Counted from the first letter of the stretch, positions 26,459 through 34,757 are shown. The stretch is 64,000 nucleotides of DNA from Chryseosolibacter histidinae (GCF_018598225.1 NZ_JAHESF010000004.1:265015-329014); one strand, 5' to 3'. Notes: generated by a model from the letters alone, not told the origin. Numbers and translations are program-made.

Positions 26459-27666
26459 TGATGACCAGTCGCAGAAATTTTTTAAAACGATCGGCGCTGA
26501 CCACGGCCGGCACCATGCTGATCCCGAATTTTTTGAAAGCTTTGGAAGCCACGGCTCCGGGGTCTTTCGCCGGTGAAAAGATCCTGGTGGTGATCCAGCT
26601 TTCGGGCGGGAACGATGGGTTGAACACCATTATTCCTTATCAGGATGACCTCTATTATTCCTATCGTCCCCAGCTTGCCATCCCGAAAGAAAAAGTGCTG
26701 AAGGCTTCAGACCTGCTGGGCTTCAACCCGGCGCTGGAGAAGCTGAACGTGTTGTACGACAAAGGTTATCTGACCGTGATCAACAACGTGGGATATCCCA
26801 ATCCGGACCGCTCTCATTTTCGCTCCATGGATATCTGGCAATCGGCGAGCGATGCTTCCGAGTATCTCTCCACAGGCTGGATCGGACGTTACCTTGACGC
26901 AAGCTGTGCGGGGTGTAATACTGCGCACCAGGCCATCGAGGTAGACGATACCCTGGGCCTCGCATTGAAAGGTACTTCCATCAAAGGAATGGCCGTCAGG
27001 AATCCCGCGCGCCTGTATAAGGCCATGCACAATCCTTTCATCCAGCAGTTGAATGACAATAATAAGGCATCACAGATCAACGACCCATCGCTGCACTACC
27101 TGTACAAGACCCTTGCCGAAACGGTTTCTTCCGCGGATTATATTTATGACCGTTCCAAAATTTCGCCGGTGGCTGCAACGTATCCCGCCAACGAATTTGC
27201 GGGCAGGCTCAGGACAGTTGCATCATTGATCAATGCCGGCGTGGAGACAAAGGTTTATTATGTTTCACTTTCAGGATTCGATACCCATGTGCGGCAGAAG
27301 ACGCAGCACGAGCGGCTGCTGAGCACTTACGCTGAGTCGGTGTATGCATTTATTGATGACCTGGAAAGGTCCAACCGGTTCAAAGATGTGCTGATCATGA
27401 CGTTTTCGGAGTTTGGGAGACGGGTGTCTCAAAACGCCAGTGGCGGCACCGACCACGGTACGGCTAACAACTTATTTGTGATGGGCCGCAACCTGAAGAA
27501 AAAAGGGTTCCTGAACGGCAGCCCCGACCTGCGCAAGCTCGACGACGGCGACCTTATCTACCAGACCGACTTCCGCAGCATATACGCCACGTTGCTCAAC
27601 AAATGGCTGGCAGCCGACGATACCCGCATCCTCTCCCAAAAATTCCCCCTCCTCGATTTCATCTAA
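26458..27666 (+). CDS. DUF1501 family protein, Tat-exported
   Basis: 402 residues. The start at 26458 overlaps the DUF1800 stop and produces a twin-arginine signal (TSRRNFLKRSALTTAG) at once; an upstream in-frame ATG inside DUF1800 is not needed. Diagnostic regions are VVIQLSGGNDGLNTIIPY, VGYPNPDRSHFRSMDIWQ, GFDTHVRQK, MTFSEFGRRVSQNASGGTDHGTAN and FVMG. The fold belongs to the alkaline-phosphatase/sulfatase-like group, with possible metal ligands Asp (GND), His (SHF), His (FDTH) and His (TDHG). Function is unknown. It forms a two-gene operon with DUF1800. A small hairpin (27697-27719) and heptad words (27730-27831) follow. Confidence 0.93.
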   Translation: MMTSRRNFLKRSALTTAGTMLIPNFLKALEATAPGSFAGEKILVVIQLSGGNDGLNTIIPYQDDLYYSYRPQLAIPKEKVLKASDLLGFNPALEKLNVLYDKGYLTVINNVGYPNPDRSHFRSMDIWQSASDASEYLSTGWIGRYLDASCAGCNTAHQAIEVDDTLGLALKGTSIKGMAVRNPARLYKAMHNPFIQQLNDNNKASQINDPSLHYLYKTLAETVSSADYIYDRSKISPVAATYPANEFAGRLRTVASLINAGVETKVYYVSLSGFDTHVRQKTQHERLLSTYAESVYAFIDDLERSNRFKDVLIMTFSEFGRRVSQNASGGTDHGTANNLFVMGRNLKKKGFLNGSPDLRKLDDGDLIYQTDFRSIYATLLNKWLAADDTRILSQKFPLLDFI

Positions 27667-27696
27667 CCCGTCCCCTGTTGGTGTTCTTCTGTGCCG

Positions 27697-27719
27697 TTGT
27701 TGGTGTTCTTCACCAACAA
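27697..27719 (+). terminator. Hairpin downstream of DUF1501
   Basis: TTGTTGGTG (27697-27705) pairs perfectly with CACCAACAA (27711-27719) around TTCTT. It is preceded by an imperfect direct copy of its left half (GTTGGTGTTCTTC). There is no T run, so termination is only suggested. Confidence 0.45.
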
Positions 27720-27729
27720 GCCACCCGTT

Positions 27730-27831
27730 CCATTTTCCATTTTCCGTTCTCCTTACTTCTTAATTCTTACTCCTTACTCCTTTTCCCAGCCTTCCCCTCC
27801 TGACTCCTGGCTCCTGACTTCTGGCTCCTTT
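27730..27831. repeat. Heptad tract A3 with three successive words
   Basis: Three heptad families follow each other in the same space: CCATTTT twice (27730-27743), CTCCTTA, CTTCTTA, ATTCTTA, CTCCTTA (27749-27776), then CTCCTGA, CTCCTGG, CTCCTGA, CTTCTGG, CTCCTTT (27797-27831). No inverted partner arm is present here, unlike A1, A2 and A4. It lies 3' of DUF1501. Confidence 0.75.
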
Positions 27832-27836
27832 TTCTC

Positions 27837-27844
27837 TATCTTTG
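27837..27844 (+). promoter_or_regulatory. Candidate -7 promoter box of the AraC-type gene
   Basis: TATCTTTG matches the Bacteroidota consensus TAnnTTTG and lies 21 bases before the ATG at 27866. No clear TTTG -33 box is seen at the expected spacing, since that part is heptad repeat. Confidence 0.4.
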
Positions 27845-27865
27845 ATAACACCAGTACCAGCAGCC

Positions 27866-29317
27866 ATGCCGAGATCCCTGATCATCGCACTAATCCTTCT
27901 CTCCTCGCAACTCGCGTATAGCCAGGCCACTTTTATCATCCGATCGTTGCCGGCGGGTACACCGGCTACCGATACGATTTTTATTTGCGGCACTTTTAAC
28001 AACTGGGTTCCTAATGATCCCAGGTATGCCGTACAAAAACAGTCTGACGGTCATCTCGCGGTCACCCTTCCCGTTGGGTTGGGCACCATCGAGTATAAGT
28101 TCACCCGCGGCAGCTGGACAAAAGTAGAGACCGATGCGGCCAACCGTTATACAGAGAACCGAATGTTTACTTTCGGCACCACCGACCAGGTTTTTGTCAG
28201 CATCGATAACTGGCTCGACCTCGGTGGCGTGAAGAAGCTGAATTACATCGTCTTCTATTTTTTTGCCTGTGCGTTTCAGGGCGTCGCGCTCTGCCTTCTT
28301 GTTTTCAGGATCCATAAGAAGGACTGGAATAAGTGGACGGCTTTTTTCGTCGTTAATGCCCTGCTCACGGGGCTGCTCGTGCTGATGGTGCTCGATGAAA
28401 CTGTTAACCAGATCTGGCAAAGCTACCTGGGGTTTATTTTTCCTATGATCCTGTTCTGCTGGGGGCCAGCGCAATGGCTCTATATTCACGCCATGGCTAC
28501 CGGCAGCCTGCCGCGGAGGATCCACCTGTTATTCATTCCCGCGGCAGCGGTATTGGTCTTTGTTTCGGCCAGGATGGTCAACCTGGGCAACCTGGGTTTT
28601 CTTTCGGGTTTGATGGCGGAGGGTGTTACGTGGGATAATGCCATTTTCTTTACTACAAGCTTTGTTTTTAATGTGGCGATCGTTTTTCGCACGTTCGGGC
28701 AATTTTTATTTCTTCGCACGGCGCCGGCAGTACAACGGGAAGCGAGGGAGAACCTGCTGTATTATTTTTTCTGGATCGCATTCGTTGCTTTGCTGATGGT
28801 GCCTGTCAATGCCGCGCTGATCTTCTCAGGAGTTCATGTGCCGTTTGTAGATCATTTCCATGGTGTTGTTGTGCTGCTGTCGTTGCTGGTGTTTGTGGAG
28901 ACTTATTTCTTCTGGCGTTATCCGGAGATCATCCGCGAAGAAAAGCTGCCCGCCGCGCCTGCCGAAAATGCACAGCACTGGGTGGAGAAGCTCAATGCGC
29001 TGATGCGAAGCACAAAACCTTACAAGAAAGCCGACCTTTCTGTTTCCGACCTGGCAGAGATGCTGGGCACAAAACCGCACGTGCTGTCGAAGGTGATCAA
29101 CGACGGCTATCACAAGAATTTCAGGGACTATGTGAACAGCTACCGCATCGAAGAGTTCATAGCCCTTGCCGGCACGAAAGAATTCAGGCATTATACCTTT
29201 CTGGCCCTCGCACAGGAAGTTGGATTCAACTCGAAATCAACGTTCAACCTGGCTTTTAAAAAACTCACCAACAAAAGCCCGAGAGATTATTTTAAAAGCA
29301 GGCAAGCAGTGAATTGA
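27866..29317 (+). CDS. Membrane AraC-family regulator with an N-terminal glycogen-binding-like (AMPK-CBM/E-set) sensor domain
   Basis: 483 residues from ATG 27866, which gives a signal peptide (IIALILLSSQLAYSQ). Residues ~20-108 form an E-set/CBM48-like domain (DTIFICGTFNNWVPNDP, IEYKFTRGSWTKVETD, NRMFTF), the fold used by AMPK and isoamylases to bind alpha-glucans. About seven or eight membrane helices follow (~125-350). The C-terminus (~385-480) is an AraC HTH pair (SDLAEMLGTKPHVLSKVIND, ALAQEVGFNSKSTFNLAFKKLT). The design predicts a one-component sensor: carbohydrate read in the periplasm, DNA bound inside. The next gene on the same strand is a secreted alpha-amylase, and two 12-base direct repeats lie between them. 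Ligand and target are inference. Confidence 0.88.
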   Translation: MPRSLIIALILLSSQLAYSQATFIIRSLPAGTPATDTIFICGTFNNWVPNDPRYAVQKQSDGHLAVTLPVGLGTIEYKFTRGSWTKVETDAANRYTENRMFTFGTTDQVFVSIDNWLDLGGVKKLNYIVFYFFACAFQGVALCLLVFRIHKKDWNKWTAFFVVNALLTGLLVLMVLDETVNQIWQSYLGFIFPMILFCWGPAQWLYIHAMATGSLPRRIHLLFIPAAAVLVFVSARMVNLGNLGFLSGLMAEGVTWDNAIFFTTSFVFNVAIVFRTFGQFLFLRTAPAVQREARENLLYYFFWIAFVALLMVPVNAALIFSGVHVPFVDHFHGVVVLLSLLVFVETYFFWRYPEIIREEKLPAAPAENAQHWVEKLNALMRSTKPYKKADLSVSDLAEMLGTKPHVLSKVINDGYHKNFRDYVNSYRIEEFIALAGTKEFRHYTFLALAQEVGFNSKSTFNLAFKKLTNKSPRDYFKSRQAVN

Positions 29318-29321
29318 CCAA

Positions 29322-29418
29322 CCTTAAACCCTAAACCTGAAACTTTAAACTTTACCCAGTCTTCTAAATCAGTCCGCCCCCAACCGGCAACCGGTAACCG
29401 GTAACTGGCAACCAATAA
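29322..29418. repeat. Two adjacent heptad tracts C2 and D1
   Basis: CCTTAAA, CCCTAAA, CCTGAAA, CTTTAAA, CTTTACC (29322-29356) are followed by CAACCGG, CAACCGG, TAACCGG, TAACTGG, CAACCAA (~29384-29418). Both have exact 7-base register but neither has an inverted partner. They lie directly 3' of the AraC-type gene and resemble the arms of elements C1/C3 and D2. Confidence 0.75.
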
Positions 29419-29427
29419 CACCTCCTA

Positions 29428-29482
29428 TTTTCTAAAATAACACCTTTTCTCCCTTCATTGCTGGTCTCACTTTTCTAAAATA
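29428..29482 (+). promoter_or_regulatory. Paired 12-base direct repeats upstream of the amylase gene
   Basis: TTTTCTAAAATA occurs at 29428-29439 and again at 29471-29482, 43 bases apart start to start (about four helical turns). Each copy is itself nearly palindromic. Their place between an AraC-type regulator and the amylase suggests an operator, since AraC proteins usually bind direct repeats. Confidence 0.5.
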
Positions 29483-29537
29483 GGTCGTTTTGAACCACGG
29501 CGGTTTCGATTTTTGGTCACAATCAAATCAATCCTTT

Positions 29538-31868
29538 ATGACGACCAGAAATTTACTGACAACGCTGTTGTTACTTGCCGCCCTGCTGCCTGCGCGGGTA
29601 TGGGCACAAAATGATGTGATGATGCAGGGTTTTTACTGGGATGTGCCGGTAGACGCTGTAGCCAAGAACGGAAGCTGGTGGACCAACCTAAAAAACAAAT
29701 CAACCGTCCTGAAAAACGCCGGTATCAAAGGTATTTGGGTGCCATCTCCCGCCAAGGGAAACTTCGGTATCTATGACATGGGCTACGGCATCTTCGATCC
29801 CTACGATCTCGGTAATTATAACCAGAAGGGCACTGTGGAAACACGTTTCGGCTCGCGCACGGAGCTCGAGCAGATGATCAGCACCCTGCATACTGATGGC
29901 ATAGACGTGTATGCCGACATCGTGCTGAACCACCTGTATACAGGCGATGCCGAAGACCAGTCGAACCCGGCAGTGAAACAGTATGTGTTCGATCAGGCGT
30001 TCCGCAATGGTCAGCAGTACTCGCCTTATCCCACCAACGAAATAAAATGGGTGATCAAAAACGCTGCGCCCGGTGATTATTACATCCAGATCCATGGCTA
30101 TCACCTTGCCAGCACGGCTAAAGTGGAACGGGGATACGACCTGCAGATCGATTACGCCGGCACCGGTTTCAACTCCACCTTTTCATGGGAAAGCGAGCCC
30201 AACAACGGAAGTGGAAATTTTAACGTGTTTCCCGCTTCGGGCAACACCGTGCGTGGCCATGTGGAGGTAAACGATTTTGACGAGTTCAAAATTACTGTGG
30301 CCAGCACACGCGATGTCATCATCAGACTGACGGCGCGCCGGGAAATAGCCAGTCCGTGGGAGTGGGCCTGGGCCGATCAGACCAACGGTTATTACCCCAA
30401 GTTCATCTGGTCCGGAAGCACCAACATTGCGGCTACCACGCAGCTGGAAGCCCACACCAACACCAATATCAACTATGTGAACCATACGGGCACGGGAGAA
30501 GCCAACTTCTCATGGGGTTACGGCGATTTTCACCCCGTGAATAATACAGACTGGCTGGGATACCCGGGCTCTGACGAGATCATCACCAATACCAAGTTCT
30601 TCGGCAACGACCTCAACACCTTCAGCACCACGGTGCGGCAGCGCTACCAGGCCTGGGGCGTGTGGCTTGCCAACCAGATCGGCTTTGACGGTTTCCGCCT
30701 GGATTTTGTACGCGGCTTCCAGGAAGAATACGTTGCTGCCTGGGTGAACAACCTCCCGCTCAAGAGTGGAAGCCAGCGTTTTATTGTAGGTGAATACTGG
30801 GGTGCCGACTACCGCATCAAAAACTGGGTAAATGCCGTGGCCTCTTATGGTGCCGATGTTGATGGATTCGATTTTCCCCTCAAGTCGTCGCTCACCGGCA
30901 TGTGCAACGGTAACGGTAGCGGTTTCGATATGCGATGGCTCAACCACGCCGGTATGGTACGCAATAGCGGTGGTAACGCCCTGCCCGGAACCTCGGTGGT
31001 CACCTGGCTCGATAACCACGATACGGGAAAAGAGCACGACAAGTGGATCACCAAAGACTGGAAGATGGGCTATGCCTATATCCTCACGCACGAAGGCCGC
31101 CCCTGCGTATTTTATAACCACTATTTTGGCGATGTGATGGTAGATGCGCATAACGCAGCGCTGACGGTGACACCTGACCCGAACCTTGGCCTCGACCTTA
31201 GAAAGCTGATGTTCGCCAGGAGAACGTATCTTGGCGGAACCCTTACTGTACTGAGTGAGGTTGGCAATCCTTATCCTTCTGCCGATGCTTACAACGTCTA
31301 TGTTGCACGCCGGGCCGGCAATGGTACCAAGAGCGGTGCCATTGTTGTGATCAATAACCACGATACACAGACCAAAGGCCTTTGGGTAGATTCCTCACCT
31401 GCGGGATGGGCAAGCTGGAGCGGACAAACCCTGGTGAACGCTTTTAACACGGCACAGACCGCGGTAGTGCAGGCCGATGGTCGTGTTTATGTTTCTGCAC
31501 CACCCAGAGGGTATGCGGTGTATGTGAAGCAAAGCGAGGTGGTGTCTTATACCGATCCCGGCGCACGGTTGCGTACCAACGTCAGCTCGGGGGAAGAGTT
31601 CTCGGGCGAGCCCGACGGCATGTTTGAGCCGGAATTCAAGATCTGGTCAAACCCCGTGAAGAGCAAATTGAATGTGCTCATCGCGTTGCCACGCAATGAA
31701 GCCGTGCAGCTTGAATTTCTAAACGTAAAAGGCGAACGTGTGCTTCAGCAGGCAGCCCAAACGAACCGTTCTACGGAGGTGGACCTCTCACCCTTTCCCG
31801 CAGGTGAATACATTCTCCGCGCCGCTATCGGTAGGGTTGTGAGAACACGGAAGATCATCAAAGAATAG
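29538..31868 (+). CDS. Secreted GH13 alpha-amylase with T9SS C-terminal sorting domain
   Basis: 776 residues from ATG 29538; signal peptide LLTTLLLLAALLPARVWAQ. GH13 catalytic residues are all present: D389 in GFRLDFVRGF, E419 in VGEYWG and D495 in WLDNHDT. Between the first barrel strands (~150-330) there is a large insertion (YYIQIHGYHLASTAKVERG, FDEFKITVASTRDVIIRL) that looks like a beta-sandwich resembling a bacterial pre-peptidase domain. The last ~75 residues (SNPVKSKLNVLIALPRNE to TRKIIKE) are a type A T9SS sorting signal, so the enzyme is exported to the surface or medium. It probably breaks starch or glycogen and is likely controlled by the preceding AraC-type gene. The TAG stop lies in the first heptad of repeat B1. 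Confidence 0.95.
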   Translation: MTTRNLLTTLLLLAALLPARVWAQNDVMMQGFYWDVPVDAVAKNGSWWTNLKNKSTVLKNAGIKGIWVPSPAKGNFGIYDMGYGIFDPYDLGNYNQKGTVETRFGSRTELEQMISTLHTDGIDVYADIVLNHLYTGDAEDQSNPAVKQYVFDQAFRNGQQYSPYPTNEIKWVIKNAAPGDYYIQIHGYHLASTAKVERGYDLQIDYAGTGFNSTFSWESEPNNGSGNFNVFPASGNTVRGHVEVNDFDEFKITVASTRDVIIRLTARREIASPWEWAWADQTNGYYPKFIWSGSTNIAATTQLEAHTNTNINYVNHTGTGEANFSWGYGDFHPVNNTDWLGYPGSDEIITNTKFFGNDLNTFSTTVRQRYQAWGVWLANQIGFDGFRLDFVRGFQEEYVAAWVNNLPLKSGSQRFIVGEYWGADYRIKNWVNAVASYGADVDGFDFPLKSSLTGMCNGNGSGFDMRWLNHAGMVRNSGGNALPGTSVVTWLDNHDTGKEHDKWITKDWKMGYAYILTHEGRPCVFYNHYFGDVMVDAHNAALTVTPDPNLGLDLRKLMFARRTYLGGTLTVLSEVGNPYPSADAYNVYVARRAGNGTKSGAIVVINNHDTQTKGLWVDSSPAGWASWSGQTLVNAFNTAQTAVVQADGRVYVSAPPRGYAVYVKQSEVVSYTDPGARLRTNVSSGEEFSGEPDGMFEPEFKIWSNPVKSKLNVLIALPRNEAVQLEFLNVKGERVLQQAAQTNRSTEVDLSPFPAGEYILRAAIGRVVRTRKIIKE

Positions 31869-32016
31869 TAGGCAGTAGGCAAAAACGGCAGTAGGCAACG
31901 GGAGTGACGACTGACAGGTACCGGTTTCTTAATTGACATTTGAAACAGTACCCTTGAAGGCCGTGGATTACCGTTGCCTACTGCCCCGATTTATCGGGCT
32001 TTGCCTACTGCCTACT
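31867..32016. repeat. Heptad inverted-repeat element B1 (word AGTAGGC)
   Basis: AGTAGGC, AGTAGGC and a third copy at the left (31867-31897) are inverted at the right as GCCTACT copies (ending 32003-32016). The right arm contains a small hairpin CCCGAT-TT-ATCGGG. Both convergent genes stop inside the arms: amylase TAG at 31866-31868, response regulator TAG at 32005-32007. The spacer is related to that of B2 (57864-58017). Confidence 0.9.
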
Positions 32017-32397
32017 GGTTTCAACCAGTCTTACAAACATGTTAAGTGCTGAACAAAGGTCACTGAAATTGTTGGGCTTCTGAATAAAAGAAGAAGCGCC
32101 CAGGTTATACAACTGTTTGATCTCGGTGTTGTCAGTGGTTGTTGAATAGATCACAACAGGGATATCGCGAAGCCTTTGGTCTTTCTTAAGTGCTACGAGA
32201 CATTTTTTGCCATCCATAACAGGCATGTTAACATCCAGGAAAATGTAATCGGGCAGATCGCTGCTTTCGTTGAGAATGTCGAGCACATTCTGACCATCGT
32301 TGGCTGTTAAACATGAAATGGACGGGTCGACCTTCTGCAATGCCTCAGACATCAGCTCGCGGTCATCATGGTCATCATCAGCATATAGGATAGTCAT
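32005..32397 (-). CDS. Single-domain response regulator (CheY/Rcp1-like)
   Basis: 130 residues, receiver domain only: acidic D7-D8-D9, phospho-acceptor D55 (YIFLDVNMP), S84-T85-T86 switch residues (VIYSTTT) and K107 (FIQKPNN). There is no output domain, so it must act by protein contact or phosphorelay. The stretch D-D-D-H-D-D-R and the Cys/Ala-rich middle resemble regulators paired with PAS or phytochrome-like kinases in Bacteroidota. No kinase gene is adjacent. The last residues (S-R-Q) and the stop codon are encoded by the right arm of heptad element B1, so the element has shaped the C-terminus. Confidence 0.92.
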   Translation of the reverse strand: MTILYADDDHDDRELMSEALQKVDPSISCLTANDGQNVLDILNESSDLPDYIFLDVNMPVMDGKKCLVALKKDQRLRDIPVVIYSTTTDNTEIKQLYNLGASSFIQKPNNFSDLCSALNMFVRLVETSRQ

Positions 32398-32645
32398 AAG
32401 CGATAACTTTAGTTAACAATATATACCACACTATGCGCCGTAAGCTCGCAAAACCATGCCTCATAGCAGCGCGCTTACGGTTTTTCCGACTTATGGTAAC
32501 ACCTGCCTTCGTATGGTCATATTTGTCTATCAAGATAGCCGCTGCAATTTGCCGTTTCCTTCCTGCTGTAGAATAATTCTACAACCTGTAGTAACTTTTT
32601 TTCGAAGCAGAGCTATCGGCGCTTTACGGGGTGTGCACGCACACA

Positions 32646-32743
32646 GAAAAGGAGTAAGAATTAAGGAGTAAGTAGTAAGGAGGAGGATAATTTTCGATCT
32701 GTGCGTCTCCTTACTCCTTACTTCTTACTCCTTACTACTACTC
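32646..32743. repeat. Heptad inverted-repeat element A4 (word GGAGTAA)
   Basis: The left arm 32651-32685 reads GGAGTAA, GAATTAA, GGAGTAA, GTAGTAA, GGAGGAG. The right arm 32707-32741 reads CTCCTTA, CTCCTTA, CTTCTTA, CTCCTTA, CTACTAC. The spacer is only ~20 bases, so it should fold as one long hairpin. The Lrp gene runs into the right arm and ends there. Confidence 0.9.
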
Positions 32744-33179
32744 TAGGCTCCGGATTCCCTGACAAAATAATAGACGTCGCAGTCTCTCCGTATTTCCCGA
32801 GCTTCTCGAGAAAAAGCTCCAGCTCTTTTGTAGTGGCAACAGCAACTTTCAGCAACATGCAGCAGTCGCCGGTAACGGTGTACCATTCTGTGATCTCTGG
32901 CATGGTGCTGATCAGCTTCACTACCTCTGCGTGTTTGAGCGCCGTTGATTTGAAGTTGATAAAGACACGCACGGTCAGGCCGATCTTATCGTAGTCGATC
33001 ACCGTACGGTAGCCCTGGATCAGCCCTTCTTCTTCCATCCTGGAGATGCGCTCGGCCACAGCAGGTGCCGTGAGACCAACACGCCTGCCGATCTCAGAGG
33101 CAGAGATCCTTGCATTCTGCTGAAGCTCTTCCAGTATGCGCCAGTCGAGGTCGTCCATTGCTTTTGATCTGCGATCCAT
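32718..33179 (-). CDS. Lrp/AsnC-family transcriptional regulator
   Basis: 153 residues (a second Met seven codons in, at 33158, is an equally possible start). N-terminal AsnC-type HTH: DWRILEELQQNARISASEIG and RVGLTAPAVAERISRMEEEGLI. The C-terminal RAM ligand-binding/oligomerisation domain follows (residues ~70-145: VRVFINFKSTALKHAEVVKL, EITEWYTVTGDCCMLLKVAV). Members sense amino acids. No amino-acid enzyme gene is adjacent; the NIPSNAP gene is divergent. The last residues (V-V-V-R-S-K-K) are encoded by the heptad repeat A4. The frame passes two out-of-frame TAA triplets and ends at the third. Confidence 0.94.
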   Translation of the reverse strand: MDRRSKAMDDLDWRILEELQQNARISASEIGRRVGLTAPAVAERISRMEEEGLIQGYRTVIDYDKIGLTVRVFINFKSTALKHAEVVKLISTMPEITEWYTVTGDCCMLLKVAVATTKELELFLEKLGKYGETATSIILSGNPEPRVVVRSKK

Positions 33180-33278
33180 AAAAAAACTTATAAATGAAAG
33201 TGAAACGTTGTTAATACCTTAAAATTGAAAGCTCCCGCGCCAATCACCCATGTTACTTTTGAAAGTAATTTCTTCGCG

Positions 33279-34085
33279 ATGCACAGCAAAGTAACAAGAA
33301 AAAAATTTCTTCACGTGAGCACTTCCTTTTTGGGATTTTCGGCGCTGAGCCCATTCGGTTTTGGTGAATCATTGCCTGTCGTAAGATCTCATCACAGGGG
33401 ATCTGAGGATACCGGACATTTGAGCACAACAGAGGATGACACCATCCGGGTGCTGGAGCTGCGCAACTACCTGCTGAAAACAGGAATGCGCGAAAAATTC
33501 AACCGCTACTTTTCCGAGCACTTTATGACCTCGCAGCAGGTGATGGGGGGATATGTACTGGGACGATTCGCCATTACAGGTGAAGACGACAGATTTTTCT
33601 GGATGCGCGGTTTCAATGATATGCTGACGAGAAGCAAATTCCTGCCTTCCTTCTATGGCGGAAGCCCCGCGTGGAAAAGCTTCGGCCCGGGAGCAAATGA
33701 AATGATGCTGGAAGTAGATAACGTACACCTCGTACGACCGCTCGCCGAAACCCGGCACAGCACGTTTCTCGCTTCGTCAAATTTAGTTGTCATAGATTAT
33801 TATACCGCGCACGGTCATCGTCTTGAAGACCTTATCTCGGTATTTCGTTCAGCGTATCTTCCCTCACTGGTATCGCAGGGCCTGGAATCCTCGCTGTGGG
33901 TGAGCGAAATGAACACGAACGATTTTCCACGGCTTCCTGTGATCCAGGACCCGAACCTGCTGATAGTGATCACCGGCTATCGCGATGAAGCCGCCTATCG
34001 ACACGCAACAAAAACAGATGCAGTGGGCAACGATTTGAAAGAATTGCTGAGCAACAGACGCACGCTTGTGCTGCGAAGAACGTAA
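33279..34085 (+). CDS. NIPSNAP-domain protein with N-terminal signal
   Basis: 268 residues from ATG 33279; a longer frame from a TTG at 33225 has no support. The N-terminus carries T-R-K-K-F-L-H followed by a hydrophobic stretch (STSFLGFSALSPFGFG), compatible with export. A NIPSNAP-like ferredoxin-fold domain starts near residue 65 (IRVLELRNYLLKTGMREKF), with a second half from ~165 (VIDYYTAHGHRLEDLISVFR). Bacterial NIPSNAP proteins are poorly characterised dimeric alpha/beta-barrel proteins. It is divergent from the Lrp gene; co-regulation is possible. Heptad element F2 begins 2 bases after the stop. Confidence 0.82.
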   Translation: MHSKVTRKKFLHVSTSFLGFSALSPFGFGESLPVVRSHHRGSEDTGHLSTTEDDTIRVLELRNYLLKTGMREKFNRYFSEHFMTSQQVMGGYVLGRFAITGEDDRFFWMRGFNDMLTRSKFLPSFYGGSPAWKSFGPGANEMMLEVDNVHLVRPLAETRHSTFLASSNLVVIDYYTAHGHRLEDLISVFRSAYLPSLVSQGLESSLWVSEMNTNDFPRLPVIQDPNLLIVITGYRDEAAYRHATKTDAVGNDLKELLSNRRTLVLRRT

Positions 34086-34086
34086 A

Positions 34087-34218
34087 CAGTCTATAGTTCA
34101 TGGTCAATGGTCGTCTGGTGTTTATCCAGAGAGCGGTGTCATGTTCGAAAGAACGAAGCCGTGCCTTTGTCAGCCTTGCCGGTCCTGCCATGGACTATGG
34201 ACCATTGACTATGGACTC
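34087..34218. repeat. Heptad inverted-repeat element F2 (word CATGGAC / GTCCATA)
   Basis: The left arm 34087-34114 reads CAGTCTA, TAGTTCA, TGGTCAA, TGGTCGT. The right arm 34189-34216 reads CATGGAC, TATGGAC, CATTGAC, TATGGAC, its degenerate inverse. Read inward from either side the words contain TAG. The spacer is ~74 bases. Confidence 0.82.
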
Positions 34219-34366
34219 TTCTCAACCGGCCAATTCTAAAATGGGTTCACACTCCCCCGTAACACCATCCATCCCATCATCCATTTAACGCACAAATAAT
34301 ACCTTTTAAAGCAGTTGCCATGCTTTTTACCCGCTGAAGTACGTTATTCAATAAATTTCTATCGCG

Positions 34367-34585
34367 ATGAAAGCAACTTTGTTATTTCTTGGAGGCGTTG
34401 GCATGCAGGAGCTTCTTGTCATCGGCCTTTTTGTGCTCATTTTCTTTGGAGCCAAAAAAATTCCTGATTTTATGAAAGGCCTCGGAAAAGGCGTCCGCGA
34501 ATTCAAAAGCGGTCTTAACGACGTGAAGAGGGACTTTGAAGAAGCCGGCGAAGAACCGAAAAAGGTTGACGAGGCAAAAAAATAA
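34367..34585 (+). CDS. tatA: Twin-arginine translocase subunit TatA/TatE
   Basis: 72 residues: one N-terminal membrane helix (MQELLVIGLFVLIFFGAKKIP), the hinge F-G-A-K-K-I-P and an amphipathic helix (FMKGLGKGVREFKSGL), then a charged tail (EEAGEEPKKVDEAKK). This is complete TatA. There is no tatB or tatC nearby. An internal Met at codon 13 could be the real start, giving a 60-residue protein of more usual N-terminus. It stands 170 bases before a Tat-type dehydrogenase small subunit, and several other Tat-type signals occur in the window (1124, 26458). Confidence 0.93.
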   Translation: MKATLLFLGGVGMQELLVIGLFVLIFFGAKKIPDFMKGLGKGVREFKSGLNDVKRDFEEAGEEPKKVDEAKK

Positions 34586-34697
34586 CCCGCGCTAACATTC
34601 TTGTGATTTTCTGCGAACGGGCACTCATACGCGCTGAGTCTGTATTGTCATGTGCCGCCTGTTCCCCGTGTAGTGATCCTCAATTTGATTGCCGATT

Positions 34698-34727
34698 TTT
34701 GGTTATTGAATTGATATGACTACTTTG
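34698..34727 (+). promoter_or_regulatory. Candidate Bacteroidota promoter for the GMC dehydrogenase operon
   Basis: TTTG (34698-34701) and TACTTTG (34721-34727) are separated by 19 bases, matching the TTTG-N19-TAnnTTTG primary-sigma pattern apart from one missing base in the -7 box. The ATG at 34758 would follow a leader of about 25 bases. Confidence 0.5.
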
Positions 34728-34757
34728 TCCATTCTTTAAGATTTCGCCCGGTCCAAT

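Noticed and set aside
29478..29515. A TTTG ... GATTTTTG promoter upstream of the amylase
   Set aside because: The spacing between boxes is only 15 bases, short of the ~19 expected, and the -7 box has a mismatch in its first base.
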